DNA of 64,000 nt from positions 62,001 to 126,000 of the forward strand of contig JANTQF010000075.1 in NCBI GenBank assembly GCA_032988165.1. The letters run 5' to 3'. Numbering within the stretch: the first letter of the stretch is position 1; every line of letters begins with the position of its first letter. The DNA comes from Emmonsiellopsis sp. PD_33 (Eukaryota > Ascomycota > Eurotiomycetes > Onygenales > Ajellomycetaceae). The position numbers and the translations under genes are program-made. The notes under the pieces are model-generated. The model searched no databases. It had not been told where the DNA came from and worked only from the letters and a program-made list of their open reading frames with translations. Positions 43,611-55,371 of this stretch are shown here, piece after piece.

Positions 43611-45050
43611 TTACATGTCGCCCGCTAACTTGGTAATCCTAATCCGAACCCCAGCTTTGGCGCCTACATCCCTAAGATTCTGTCTCATTTCCGGCCCCCA
43701 GTCATTGAAGTCTAGTATTTTCAAAAGCAGGTGAAACCCTCGAAGATTGGGTGTAGTTTCCTTCCAATTTTCCAACCAAGTTCGAATGACTTCTAACCAA
43801 TCGGTATCCGGCCAATCCCATTTTGGATCGAAGCACATATCGTCTGTAGTTGTGAGGTATTCAATGTTTTTTGGGAGAGCTTCCGCTAGGCGGGTTATGC
43901 GCGGCTCGGCTATCGAAAAGCCCATCAAGAGCGGGAGAGGTAGTTCCAAGTGTTTTAGAGCATCGAGATGTTTAAAAGCTGTAAAAGGACCTTTTAGCGG
44001 GAGGGGCGGAAGTTCAATATCTCCTGTTGCCGCGTCGGTTGAGGCAGTGATGGTTAGCTCCATCAAAGTTTCTCGAACATGAGATAGATCTGCTGCAAGT
44101 CGATCAAAATCCATCTTATTTGTGACATATTGGTCCTCCAAAACCGGGTGGTAATACCAATGCCATTGAAATTTTTTCAGTCCTTTGGTGACAGAGAGAA
44201 TTTGACCAAGCTGTCCTTCCCTTATCAAGGTCAAATTCAATGACGTGAGCTGAGTGGGGTTTGGTCGCTGTGTCGCGGGCCAGGCGAAGATACCTGGGCT
44301 ATGGATTGAGGCTGTGATATGCTTAACCGACGGCAAGTAAAAGAGGGATAATAGACCCGCTGTTTTCATAACGACGCCGTAGTTGAAGATGTCAAGACCG
44401 AGTCTGAAATACACGGCAGTCACATCTTGGAGGTTTTCGAAGGAAGAGAGGTGAGAGGCCCTGGGTCTCTCACATAGAGCCGTCCTGAGCATCATGCTAA
44501 GAAAAAGGCTTTGCGTCACAATGATTTCGTCTAGGTGGAGACATCTGAGGCGCGGTAATTGAGATAACAAGAGGGCGACAAAAGCATTGATATTTCCGGC
44601 GCGTAGTTCCTGTATCCATGAGTCACCGTACGGCACATCAATCAGTTTGATGCGTTCAACAAGCCAATCTAGATCAGCCTCGATAACTGGTAACTTCGAA
44701 ATTGAACGAAGAGTACTAGTATGATATGGGCGTTTTTCGAAGGAGGCCCCATTCAGAACTAGGCTTTTCACAAAGCCGGCAAGCTGTGGCCTGCGCAGGA
44801 TGCTTCTCAAGAAACGTATAATTGGAGGTGCCCGGGAATTTGAATATGTCCACCGAATATGGGCATAGAGTAGTGGCTCAGCGAGAATGAGGAAGTCTCT
44901 ATGAGTAAGACATATTGCGCGAAGGTCAATGGGACTTGAAGCTAGCAAGTCGAGGATTAGGCGCATGATATCTATTGGGACGTTGAGGATCGGGGACGCC
45001 ATTTGAAATTCTTGCTGCAGACCGCATGTATCCAACCAATAAGTTGTCAC
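43611..45050 (-). CDS. F-box/LRR-like protein
   Basis: A single exon of 479 aa. An F-box-like start (NVPIDIMRLILDLLASSPIDLRAICLTHRDF) lies at residues ~22-55; the frame opens at 45050 and a second Met at residue 17 (MASPILNVP) may be the true start. The rest is Leu-rich with repeated LxxLxLxx spacing (RLRCLHLDEI, LTSLNLTLI, LKHLELPLPL), as in fungal F-box/LRR-type proteins. Such proteins are substrate receptors of SCF ubiquitin ligases; the target is unknown. The C-terminus has a Trp/Asp-rich stretch (DPKWDWPDTDWLEVIRTW). Confidence 0.75.
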   Translation of the reverse strand: MTTYWLDTCGLQQEFQMASPILNVPIDIMRLILDLLASSPIDLRAICLTHRDFLILAEPLLYAHIRWTYSNSRAPPIIRFLRSILRRPQLAGFVKSLVLNGASFEKRPYHTSTLRSISKLPVIEADLDWLVERIKLIDVPYGDSWIQELRAGNINAFVALLLSQLPRLRCLHLDEIIVTQSLFLSMMLRTALCERPRASHLSSFENLQDVTAVYFRLGLDIFNYGVVMKTAGLLSLFYLPSVKHITASIHSPGIFAWPATQRPNPTQLTSLNLTLIREGQLGQILSVTKGLKKFQWHWYYHPVLEDQYVTNKMDFDRLAADLSHVRETLMELTITASTDAATGDIELPPLPLKGPFTAFKHLDALKHLELPLPLLMGFSIAEPRITRLAEALPKNIEYLTTTDDMCFDPKWDWPDTDWLEVIRTWLENWKETTPNLRGFHLLLKILDFNDWGPEMRQNLRDVGAKAGVRIRITKLAGDM

Positions 45051-46922
45051 GTCACGTTGGATGCGATGAAAAGCAAGACCTGACGTTCTCGGTCAAGAAT
45101 GGAGGTATCTCAGAGATAGATTAGGGCTAGGGTCACCCCGCTGTGTGCGAGGACGGAACATTGTCGGGGCGGGGACGAATCGGGAATGGTGCAAACCCTC
45201 CACGTTTCCAACGTTTCTTGGCAGGTGTCGAACCATGGAACGAACAACTTTAACTCAACATCCCCCCTTTTTGCCCAGCAATAAGCTGACTGGTGCACGA
45301 AAGACTGAATACCCAAACCCGGATCTCCATTGGAATCGATGTATGCCCCAGCGAGTGCTGTGGACGGCTGAGTACTATGTCTCAATAAGGACATGATGCT
45401 GACCCCACAGTTCAAGCCCGTTTTTGAGTTCGTTCCCTTGGGCCATCATTGTTGTAGTGGGTGTCATTTCTCTTCTACTGGGTATTTCCCTCCTAGGATC
45501 ATAAGAGTAGCCCAGAAAGACTGTCTTGCGAACCGCTGGAATGCGGGTTTTAGACGCCTTACCCCCTCTTGGCTGGGAAACATTCGTGTTGTGAGTGAAA
45601 GGTAGTACTCGTTAACATACTACTTACATAGGCTGGCATTTGTCGGAAGTTATGGCCCCTTGCAGCGCACCCCCTATTGCCAACAAGAAACTTACTTCAT
45701 TATCAACAGTAATACATAGTGTTCTTCCCCGAGTAAAATCTATTAACAGTCCAATATCGCCTGTTCCCGATGGAAACCAGTCCTGTGGACACACATGATA
45801 CTACACCCGGAAGATATTTGAGATATTTAACTGTTTAGTCTGACGTGGGGGAAAGGTTAACTGTTCGCTCGGCGAGGTTCCATTTAATTTTAAAGATTTA
45901 CGACACGCTCTCTAGAAAAATGATAAATATATTTCGGGAACAAATGTCAACTCTCCGGGACTCGCCCTTCCGCGGAAATAGATCCTACTTGGGTATCATT
46001 AGGGTACAATGGACTACGAGGTAGCCAAAGGACGGCCGCCATCCGCCTTTCTATAAACCCCGGCAACTTCTGATCGGATGCATAGTGTTGTAAATTTGCA
46101 CCATACGATAAAAGCAATGGAAATCCGTCCCATTTTACCCACTTCGCTCGGATAGTACCTGAACTGTATGCCACTCTTTGATGAAAATGTTTTCGAGATG
46201 GGAACTGTCCAAATAACGCTTCGAGGCTCTGGTCTATAAGAATCAATGTCTTTTGGTCCAGTGATATAAAACCAGTGGTATCCTTCATAGGATCTAATCG
46301 AATTCAAGTTCCTAATGCAAATATCGGCCTTACTATGATCCAGCCTTTCATTGATAATGATGACATTTACCCACACAGTTAGATTTATTTGTTTCACAAA
46401 TAGGCAATTCTGTAAATATTCATACTCTCTTGGATCTAGCGAAATTGCAGTACGGGTATGGATGTTTGTGATTTTACAATCAACTAAGTTCCCCGTTGAT
46501 GGTTTCTTTCTTTTCCTACCTAGGTAGTAGGGCCGGACCTAATTTATTTGATTTTTTACCCAGATATTATATATATATTTATAAGGCTAGATATGTTGGA
46601 ACATGGTGAAATTAATAAACAATGACTGATTAAAAAGAATCTTTTATGCCATGTTTAGAGATTGGCTAGAATATCAATTAATAAGGTAGATGTATAGGAG
46701 GCCATACAGAAGGTTAGGGCCAGTGATATAGAGATTCTAGTAGGAGGAATCCATTATAGAGAAAGGATGATAAAAATCATGGGGAATGACTCAAGAGAGC
46801 TATACACATTTAAAGGTCCAAAAATTCAAAACACTAAAAAATGTGCTAGAATAAGGGGGCTTATATAAAAAAATCTTGGTGCCCATACTTAGTGCATCCT
46901 AGCATATTGAAAATAATTACAC
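45051..46922. other. 1.9 kb gene-poor region, AT-rich at its right end
   Basis: Two overlapping minus-strand frames (45947-46288 and 46014-46397) have coding-like composition but no known domain. The right end (about 46500-46900) is AT-rich and contains a stop-riddled coding relic listed separately. Confidence 0.4.
46599..46868 (+). pseudogene. Stop-riddled coding relic, possibly a LINE ORF1/gag-like fragment
   Basis: One frame reads as protein across 90 codons but is broken by TGA (46623), TAG (46656) and TAG (46695) before ending at TAA (46866). Its open last part (VRASDIEILVGGIHYRERM, ELYTFKGPKIQNTKKC) has the loose pattern of RNA-binding ORF1 proteins of fungal LINEs; that assignment is tentative. 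TAG stops are what C-to-T change of CAG would give. Confidence 0.4.
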
Positions 46923-47615
46923 TTATTTGCTGGGAATATGGAAGGGTCCAAACCCGCTATGCCCCTGCCAATAACGATAGTAAATATAGTGATTTTTTGC
47001 GCACCGCCTCTCGCCCCTTGGTCCGTACAAATTCGCACTATCCCATGGTGGCTGTTGGATACAATCGTCGCAGGATCTACAGAGGTGGCAAAAATGTCCA
47101 TCACGAAGCTTGCGGCAGCTGCCGCAAAAATGGAAAATGTATCCATCGAAGTTTGCCTGTTGGCCAGGGCGGAAGACGGATTTCTCGCCGCACTCAAAAC
47201 AGAAACGTGAGGCAGAGCGCGCACTCTTGTGGGATAACCTCTCTCTGTCCATGAACCGATTTGGCGGCTGTAACCTGAAACAGCGAAAACAGGCTAGGAG
47301 GTGGCCGTATCTTGAAATGGAGCATACCGTCAGTGTTGGTGCAAATGTCGCTGTCCAATGATTGAGATATATCTTCCCATTGAGTCGTCACTTGTGCTCT
47401 TGGATAGATGAAGTCTGGTAAGTCACATACTGTGGGGAGAGCTCCAGCTCGCGCAAAAGTAACACCCTTTCTCTTGTAGGCATAAACTTCGGTGCCAGCA
47501 AGTTGAAAAATGTCCGATTTGTCCGCGCAAGTCCAAGATGCCCTACACCATCAAGATGTTTGGCAACCTCCAAGACGAGTTCGCTGGGTAGGTTGGAAAG
47601 GTATTGTTTCTCCAT
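46923..47615 (-). pseudogene. F-box protein with Cys-rich tail, interrupted by one TGA
   Basis: ATG at 47613-47615. The frame reads an F-box (YLSNLPSELVLEVAKHLDG, GLARTNRTFFNLLAPKF), then at 47388-47390 a single TGA. The same frame then continues without further stops to TAA at 46923. The second part carries CFRCF, CFECG, CGSCRK and CHLCRSCDDC, the zinc-ligand-like tail common in fungal F-box proteins. Total 230 codons. I tested splice pairs around the TGA (GTATGT and GTGACT donors against nearby AG) and none keeps frame, so a nonsense change, perhaps CGA or CAA to TGA/TAA type decay, is likeliest. Confidence 0.7.
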
Positions 47616-48392
47616 TGGGACGAGTACGACACGCTTAGATGAAATGGAGTTTTTCAGGGATCAGAATGGAGTTGCTATTGGAAACGAATTTAATTAGTAG
47701 TTGATGAAAAGATCAATCAAAGGGCTATTTACCCTTAAAATCACCGGGTTAAATGGAAGGGAATATCAGAGTGCGACTCCGTCGACTACGGCTGTTCAAT
47801 TTTCTTGCAGATCTTGAACCGTTATTAGATCGTATCAAAGAACGATTGCTTGCCAGTAACGTGGGTATTCGATAGATTCTATCCCTCGGATAGACGAAGC
47901 AAGGCTCAAGCAGTTCGCTTCTCCTTTTGAGGAAAGGACGGAAAATATGGCAATGGACCGAAAACGTTCTTTAAAAAAAGATGGAAAATGCGATGTCATA
48001 GAAGGCTCAAAACCAACACTGAAAATATGCTGTACATTGTTTTTTGGAGATGGTAAAGACTCAAAGATAGGGGGTGATGACTCAGATTTGAGAAGGTTTG
48101 GGGTTGTCTTGGCAGAGTCTTGGCAAAAACAGTCGCCCCCAATGTTAGTAAGTGCTTAGTCATACGGATATTCCAAAATATTCCAAAGTTGGCTTGAAAG
48201 CTATCGGCATCCACCATATCGTCTATGCAACGACGAAGGGGAACAGCACTACTCTGAGGCACTTGAATGACAGCTACTTGAGTAGATAATCTCATTCGTT
48301 ATGCTATCGAGTTGATCGGCTTAATAAGCCTTGAATGACCCCCTCCGCCGCCGTTCTTGGCTCTGGTTATGGTAAAATCGAATTGACACAGA
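47616..48392. other. Divergent intergenic (F-box relic / TTI1)
   Basis: 777 bp with the TTI1 promoter. No other gene was recognised. Confidence 0.5.
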
Positions 48393-51300
48393 ATGGACAA
48401 CTCACGGCAACAGGCATTTCTAAAGGTTTGAACATCTCCCTTCGATTGCCACTCTAAACTTGGTGAGAATTTTGCTGATTCCTTCTCAAGCTACGGCCAC
48501 CTTGTGTTGAGCTTAGCTCCGTCGGCCTCAAGTTTCGAGCCGATCTAGCCAGCTCCAAGGATGTCCTTAAGGCCCTGGAAACTGTGCATTCTGTGCTGAA
48601 CGAAATTTCCGGGAGATACGGCTTGGACGAAAAACTTGCAGAATATGCTTTTTTCCCGCTTACGCACATATTCAACGAGGCCCAGAGAGTTTCTGTTCGC
48701 TGCTTAGAACTAGCCGTGAGGTGTCTGCAAATTCTGATCGAGAAAGGATGGCGTCAGAAGCTCTCCATCCAGCTGGGTAAACAGCTGCTCATTCTTCTCA
48801 CGTTAATGGCTGGTGGCACTCCCGGCCAAAACCAGGATCAAGCTCAGCGTAAACCTGACTCAGAAGAACTATCTATTGCAGCTTTTGAATGTGTCGGGAG
48901 CTTGTGCCAGGTTTTAGCTGGGCCAGCAGCTGCCGCAGCTATATTCAACGAAATTGGCACATCAACAGTCATTGATCAAACAGTCTACGTTTTGCTGGAA
49001 GGTGTCATGGATGGGAGCTCGGACAAAGTCCAACTGTCGGCTGCAACAGCCCTACGCTCGCTCAACGCACGTATTACCCACCGCGTAGTACTTGCTAGTC
49101 TCTTACCACGAAGTGTGTCTGCATTGATTAAAGCGCTGCGTCCAACCACGCAAATGCGACGGTCATATCAAGTCCTGTGCTGTTGCCTAGAGACACTGAC
49201 AGAAATATTGAGCGGCGTTCTGAATGATGCAGATGTTGCGGCCTCGGCAACGCAAGAGGGGCAAGCCGAAAAGCAAAGCAGCAAGGATACCCTAGCTCTT
49301 GATGATTCCTGGCTCAATGCGACATCATCCCAAATTAAACTTGCGCTTGCAAATGTCATCCGACTGCGAACGCATGACAGAGATGACGTTCGTCATGCCT
49401 TGCTTGAACTATGTCTCATGGTGATCGAACAATGCCCAAAATCGCTCTCTGATTCCCTTTCGATGATGGTGGAAACCGTGGTTGTTCTTGCAGAAACAGA
49501 CGAACGAAATACGACGAATGATGCATTTATGGCCTTGAAACATTTAACTATGTCATCGGGTCTCGTTTCGAACATTCTCAAATCAAGCATGCATACCTGG
49601 ATTATCGCACTGCCCCGAATGATGCAGTCAAACGACGATGTTGCGAAGCAACGAGCGATAAGGCAAATATCGACAGCCTTCCAAGTCTTATCAGAGACAC
49701 AACCCAGCTCGGAAATTTTGGATGACACGCTTGCAACAAGCTTGAGGGACAGTGTTTCTGCTGCCATCAAGTCAACATCAATGGCTCCTCAACCGTTACC
49801 AAATGCTTCTACAACAGGATCCGAGATCAGTGTTATAGACGACGGGAATCCGTCCACGTCATTCCAGCCAGTTCTCATGGAACATCGCAGCCAGCAAAGA
49901 ACACTATCAGAGTTACATTCTATGATTTCCAAGCTTAGCAGCACGGACACTTCCCTATCATTAGTGCAGTCAATGCTAAAGATGTTATATGTTTCATCAG
50001 GAAAGGGACTTTTGGCGCCCTTCTGGCTCACGCTCTCCTTTTTGAAGAGCAACTCAGACCAGCTCGAGGTTGACGACATGCTTGATATAGATACCACCTC
50101 GCCATCGCGTTCTGCGGTAGTCGAGGAACTATACTCAATTTCCCTCCCCCTACTTACGGACCTATCAAGCGCCAATCCAACCGACTGGCGTCTACCTGCA
50201 TTGGCTCTTGAAGCTGTGGCACTCCAAGCGCAGCAACTCGGCGAATCCTTCCGTCCCGAATTAATCGATGCGTTATACCCCATCCTGCAACTGATGGGTT
50301 CAAGCAACCCCAACCTAAGGCACCATGCCATGACCTGTCTTAATATCCTTACGGGAGCATGTAACTATCCAAATGCAAGCACGATGCTTGTTGACAACGT
50401 CGATTACCTTGTGAACTCTATTTCACTAAAGCTCAATACCTTCGATATCTCGCCGCAGGCACCGCAGGTCCTACTAATGATGGTCAGGTTATGTGGAGCC
50501 AGCTTAATCCCGTATCTTGACGACCTAGTCGGGTCGATATTTGTAGTGCTTGATGCATTTCACGGTTACCCCAAGCTAGTTGAGCTTCTTTTCTCAGTAT
50601 TAGGCACTATTGTCGACGAAGGCGCAAAAATGCCAGCACAACTCGCCATTACGGGCACAGACACGGAGCAATCCATCAGCCACTTAAAAACTCCTCGCCA
50701 ACCCCGCAGCATCGCCGACATCGCCAGTCAATTCAAAAGAAGAAAAGAAAAACGCTCCCACCACTCCACCTCTCCATCCTCATCCCCAACACCCCACCCC
50801 AAACGCCCCTGGACCGCGGAGCTAGACGGTCCTCAACCGGAGCCCGAGCCCATGGATGAAGACGAAACCCCCCCAGCGTCCGAAACCGACCACCTCCCAC
50901 CCCCCAATAACGACAATCCCGATGAAAAGCCCCTCAGCAAATCGCACACCCTACTCCTAAACATCGCCAAATCAATCCCACCGCACCTCTCCTCACCCTC
51001 CCACTTCCTCCGCCGCTCCTTACTAACAATCCTAACCCGCGCCCTCCCCATCCTCTCCCACGACGAAAACACCTTCCTCCCCTTAATAAACGACACCTGG
51101 CCATCCGTCAGCGCCCGCATCACCGCACCCCCCACATTCCCCTCCGACTCCTCCACAGCCCTGGCAACAGCGCCCACCACCCGCCACGACCCAACCCCGC
51201 GAGCCACGACAATCGACGAATCCGGCATCCGCGAAGAAACCTACGTAACCGTCGCCGCCTGCGCGACCATCAGCGCCATGTGCGAGGGGGCAGGGGACTT

Positions 51301-52018
51301 CATGTCCTCGCGACTCGAGCACGAGTTTCCACGATGGAAAAAGCTCTACCTCCGCTGCTGGGAGCGGGTGCGGCATGACTCGGAGAAAGCTGCTGAGCGG
51401 CAGCGGTTACGGATAGAGCGGGAGCAGAGGGCTGGTGGTGCTGCGGTGGAGGGGATGGAGGCATTGACGCTGGGTACTAGTAAGGGTATGGGGAAAGGGT
51501 CGCTAGATACGTCGAGAGGTGTTCGTCCTCCGCCGCTTCCATCTAGTTCGAAACTATTCACGCCGCACAACTCGCTCTTCCAGGCTTTAACGGGCTTGTT
51601 TACGACTATGCTATCCAATGTACATCTGGCGGATGATGTTAGTGATGAGATATGTGAGTGTCTAGGTGAGGCGATTGCGTTTTATCGACCTGGGTATTAT
51701 TTCACATATGCCTGGCGGGAGAAAGGTCAGTCTGCGGGGACGTTAGAGAAGGAGAGAACGGAAGTTAGGGCAAGTGGAGGAGGGGGAGAGGAGGAGGTTG
51801 ATAAGGCAATTCGCGCTATGGATGTATGGAATGCGGATCTGACGTGGTTCGTGTTTGAAAAGGGGAGACGGAGGGCTGGTGCTGGTGGTAGTGATGATAG
51901 GCTCAGGCTGGCGGAAGGGAATATTGAGAAGAGGATAGGGGAGATGATGGTGCGGAAGGGTGGGATGGGGAGTGGGGATGGACGCTGGGAGATTCCGAAG
52001 ATGGTTGGGGTGGTTTAA
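48393..52018 (+). CDS. TTI1: TELO2-interacting protein 1 (TTT complex subunit)
   Basis: Exons 48393-48425 and 48491-52018 give 1186 aa. The 33-nt first exon (MDNSRQQAFLK) joins LRPPCVELSSVGLKFRADL, which matches the start of fungal TTI1; without it no good ATG precedes this conserved block. The protein is almost wholly helical HEAT-type repeat, with a disordered acidic/Pro insert at ~700-790 (KRRKEKRSHHSTSPSSS onward). Tti1 works with Tel2 and Tti2 as an Hsp90-linked chaperone that stabilises PIKK kinases (TOR, ATM/ATR-type). The donor of intron 1 (GTTTGA) is weak, but acceptor and frame agree. It is convergent with eIF5. Confidence 0.9.
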
Positions 52019-52575
52019 TCGGGGTTTGGTTGTATTTCACATATCTATGTACCCTGCTTTAGAAAAAAAGTACCGTTATGTGGCTGTGTTGTTACAAGCT
52101 GTTGGTTACTTTCTACCGTAACTGATGACACGGTATCCGCAACCGGAAATCTACTTATTTTGTACTACGTATATGGGAGTGTATCGGTTTCGGTAACTGA
52201 AGGCTTGGTATAATATTGTTCACTGTAACGCATAAAGTTGAGGTGCGACTGACAAATGAGTGTATTGAAGGTCAGGTAACAGAACACGTCAGAAACGAGC
52301 AAAAAAAGTCCATCCAATGGAACTTCAACAAAAGCAGGAGTGGGGATTCATTGCCAGGTAATTCCTGATAGCAAAACAAAGACTTCTGTTCCACAACTCT
52401 CCCAAGAAACTAAGTGTAAGAGTGAGGTGAACCAGTGGCGTGGAACAAACCGTTACACTTCGAAACCAACAAAGAGTTTGGGACAAAAAACAGGCAAAAC
52501 GAAATCGAAATAATGAAGCAAACTGTTTCCTCTCGGCATGATGGATGCACATGATGCCACCTCAGACCACCAACC
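52019..52575. other. Convergent 3' intergenic region
   Basis: 557 bp between the TTI1 and eIF5 stops. Nothing beyond 3' untranslated sequence was recognised. Confidence 0.5.
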
Positions 52576-54044
52576 CTACTCCTCGTCATCCTCATCCTCG
52601 TCGTCACTCTCGGCGGTCTCGAGCCATTCCAGGAATTTCTCGGAGGCCTTGCGGACCTTCTTGCTGGTGGCAATGTCGACGTACTTCTTGCTTGCCTTAG
52701 AGCCCCAGCTCTTGAGGACCTCCTCGGAGACGAGGTCTTCCTGGTAGTAGGCGAGGAGGATAGCGGGGACGCTTGGGATGAGCTGGGGACGCTCGATTCC
52801 AACCAGGCGCTCGGTTCCTCCCAGGAACGACTTCTGGTGACGTTCGGAAGTGATCATCTTAAGGAAAAAATAAGTCAGCATTGCCGTCGAGTATAGAGTT
52901 TAATAATGAGAAATATGCATACCTTCTTAAGCATGCCAGCCCTGTCGGGAATCTGCTTGACGATCTTGTCATCGAAGATGGTCTGGGCCAAGACAGTAAG
53001 GGTCTTGTTCTTGGATTCGATACCAAGCTCCTTGGCCTTCATGTAGATATCAATATCACTAACGCCTGAGACACCCTCCTCGGAACCCTCTGCCTGGCTG
53101 ATGATCCAGCTACCAAGCAGATCGTACGCAGTGGCGGCCCCATTTTCGCCTTCGCCGTCTTCATCACCGTCATCTAAAACGAGCGTGCGTTTGAGATCAT
53201 CGGGGAGTTCCTGGGCACGGGCCTTGACGGCTTCGGCGGAGACATCGACGGCCCAGTCATCATCCTCGATTTCATTATCGTGCTCGATTTCGTTGGCTTC
53301 GGCTTTGATGCGACGGGTCAGTTCGTCATCGCTGTGGGCCTCGAGAGCCTCGCCATTTTCGTCTCCTCCATCGGAGTTGCTGTCTCCTGGGCTGCCATTT
53401 GCATCCCCATTGGTCTCTCCGTCTGCTTTGCCCTTCTTTTCTCTTCGAGATTTCTTGGTCGACTTGTCCTTCTTACCCTTCTTTGGCTGATTTTTCAAAA
53501 TGAAGGTGCTGAGCTTTTGGCGCATATCAACATCGGAACGTTCACCGCAGGCCTTGCAGTCCAAGATGATGCGGGGGTCCTTGATGACAACTTCGGTCTC
53601 GGGGTTCTTGCACTTCTTGCAGAGGACAAACTTGGAGATGAATCCATCTAGGTAATCCTGCAGCTTGGCAGCATCGTGAGCTCCGTTAATGATCCAGCGA
53701 TCATCGGTTGGTTTAGCATTCGCTTGGGCACCGAGTTCGAAGCCGAAGTACTTGATCAAGTCTAGTGCGGGGGTTAGTTACCTACAGATACAAGCACCGA
53801 ATGGTATCACTGGTAGATTACTTACAGGCAGGTGGTCGACTCAAAGCCTGGGCGACGGTGTTGAGGTTAACAACAACGGTCTTGATACCATTGCCTTTGC
53901 CTTCGATCTTGGCCTGGAGACGTTCCATCTTGTAACGATAGAAGGGATCGGGGTTGTCCTAGCATCTGGGTATTAGTATTGGTCTTACAGGTACAACAAA
54001 GGGCGAGGCGAAGGTCTTACCCGACGGATATTGATGGTAGCCAT
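52576..54044 (-). CDS. TIF5: Translation initiation factor eIF5
   Basis: Exons 54021-54044, 53826-53958, 52923-53761 and 52576-52857 give 425 aa. It starts MATINIRRDNPDPFYRYKM; the Arg in FYRYK is the GTPase-activating Arg finger. A four-Cys zinc module (CKKC...CKACG) stands near residues 100-125. A Lys-rich then Asp/Glu-rich linker follows (~150-260), then the W2-type HEAT domain at the C-terminus with aromatic/acidic boxes (FLEWLETAESDDEDEDDEE). eIF5 triggers GTP hydrolysis by eIF2 in the 48S complex when the start codon is found and holds the multifactor complex together. Cytoplasmic. It is divergent from THI6. Confidence 0.96.
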
Positions 54045-55371
54045 TTTGGTAAGAAGAACAACAAAAAATTCAGAAGACTATAAATGAGGGCAGTATACGA
54101 AACGCGGAGAGAGCCTGGGAGAGAGACGAGCGATTGCTACAAGACATGCGTATCACGAGAGGAGCCGTGATATACAGGGTATTGTAATTCGGTGCGGAAA
54201 GTATCCGTGGCTGCAGGCAGATGGAGGGGTTGAGCGGAGGTGGAAGCCCAGGCGAAGCGAATCTCAACCACAGGATCTAGAATGGTAACTACAAGGTTTT
54301 CGCACAGGGCGAAAAGATTGCAGCTTGAGCGGCGGGTGGTGTTCGAAAGCGTTGACGTAGGGCGAATACATAGACAGGTGCTCTATCTTGCACGGAGGCT
54401 GAAGACGTAGAGGGAACCCGGGGAGGCTTGAGACCGGACTGAGGACGGAGTGGATGTTGGAAAGCAAACGGTGAGCGGTGGAGGCAGCACCAGATATCGG
54501 ACGGGTCGAGCAGCAGAAACAGAATCCAGCAGCAGAGAGACAACCGAGACGAGCTGGTTGATATCGACTGAACAGATGCGGTGGAGTGGAGGAGGAGAAG
54601 AAGTCGAGAAAAGAAAACGAAAGAAGCGAGGTGGATGGAGGAGGTCCGGGTCATGTGACGGGGGCGGTGGCCATTTCCGGAAGTTCGGCTGGCAGAAAAT
54701 ATTTTCTTTTTTCGCCAAGCCAAAGCGGGGCCTGCTGACTCAGCCGGTGAGAGCCGGATTACGTGAGCGGGCACGTGATATCAAAATGTCATTGCGACAA
54801 AGGAGACAACCATTGTTAATTTATTTATTATCCTAAGATAACAACAACAGTCAATTCACCTTTCTTCTGTTTATATCCCTTCAGCATTGTACATAGGGGC
54901 TTGTATTTTACTCTCTCTTAAGTCCCGTACTGAATACCCCGTCTTCCATACTCTCCCCTACTATACCCCTTTCTGATGGCATCATAGGATCCATTCTTTG
55001 ACTACATCTACTAGGTACGTCTTCAGTTCAGATTTCCGGCAATACGCTATACTGCGCTGCTTTACTGTGTAAGCAAGTTACCCATATGCATTTTGGCGAT
55101 TCAATTCTCTCTTCCTGTCTGGCTTCCAGTGAATGCCCCTTGCCGCAAAATGTAGCCAGCCACTGACTGAGCTGGCCAGCCCTCATTAGGAACACTTCCA
55201 TTAACACCTGGGCAGACATAAGGACACACTCTATTTGAATCTGGTCTTCAGTAATCTTTTTATCTTTTACTCTCTCCTCATCATCTCCTCTTTTCCCCCT
55301 CAATTCCAACATATAACATTCTCATCCCGAGCCCCATTTTCGTCCAGCCGCCTCATCCGCATTCGCGCAAG
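54045..55371. other. Divergent intergenic (eIF5 / THI6)
   Basis: 1.3 kb with both promoters; CACGTGATATC at 54772. I looked for a TPP riboswitch before THI6 and found no CTGAGA-type core. Confidence 0.5.
54772..54782. promoter_or_regulatory. CACGTGATATC E-box element
   Basis: The exact 11-bp match of the element at 27070-27080; it lies between two housekeeping genes, 728 bp from the eIF5 ATG and 590 bp from the THI6 ATG. Confidence 0.4.

Noticed and set aside
54900..55371. Possible TPP riboswitch before THI6
   Set aside because: No CTGAGA/ACCTGAT-type conserved core or regulated leader intron was visible; known fungal TPP riboswitches are in THI4 and NMT1-type genes.
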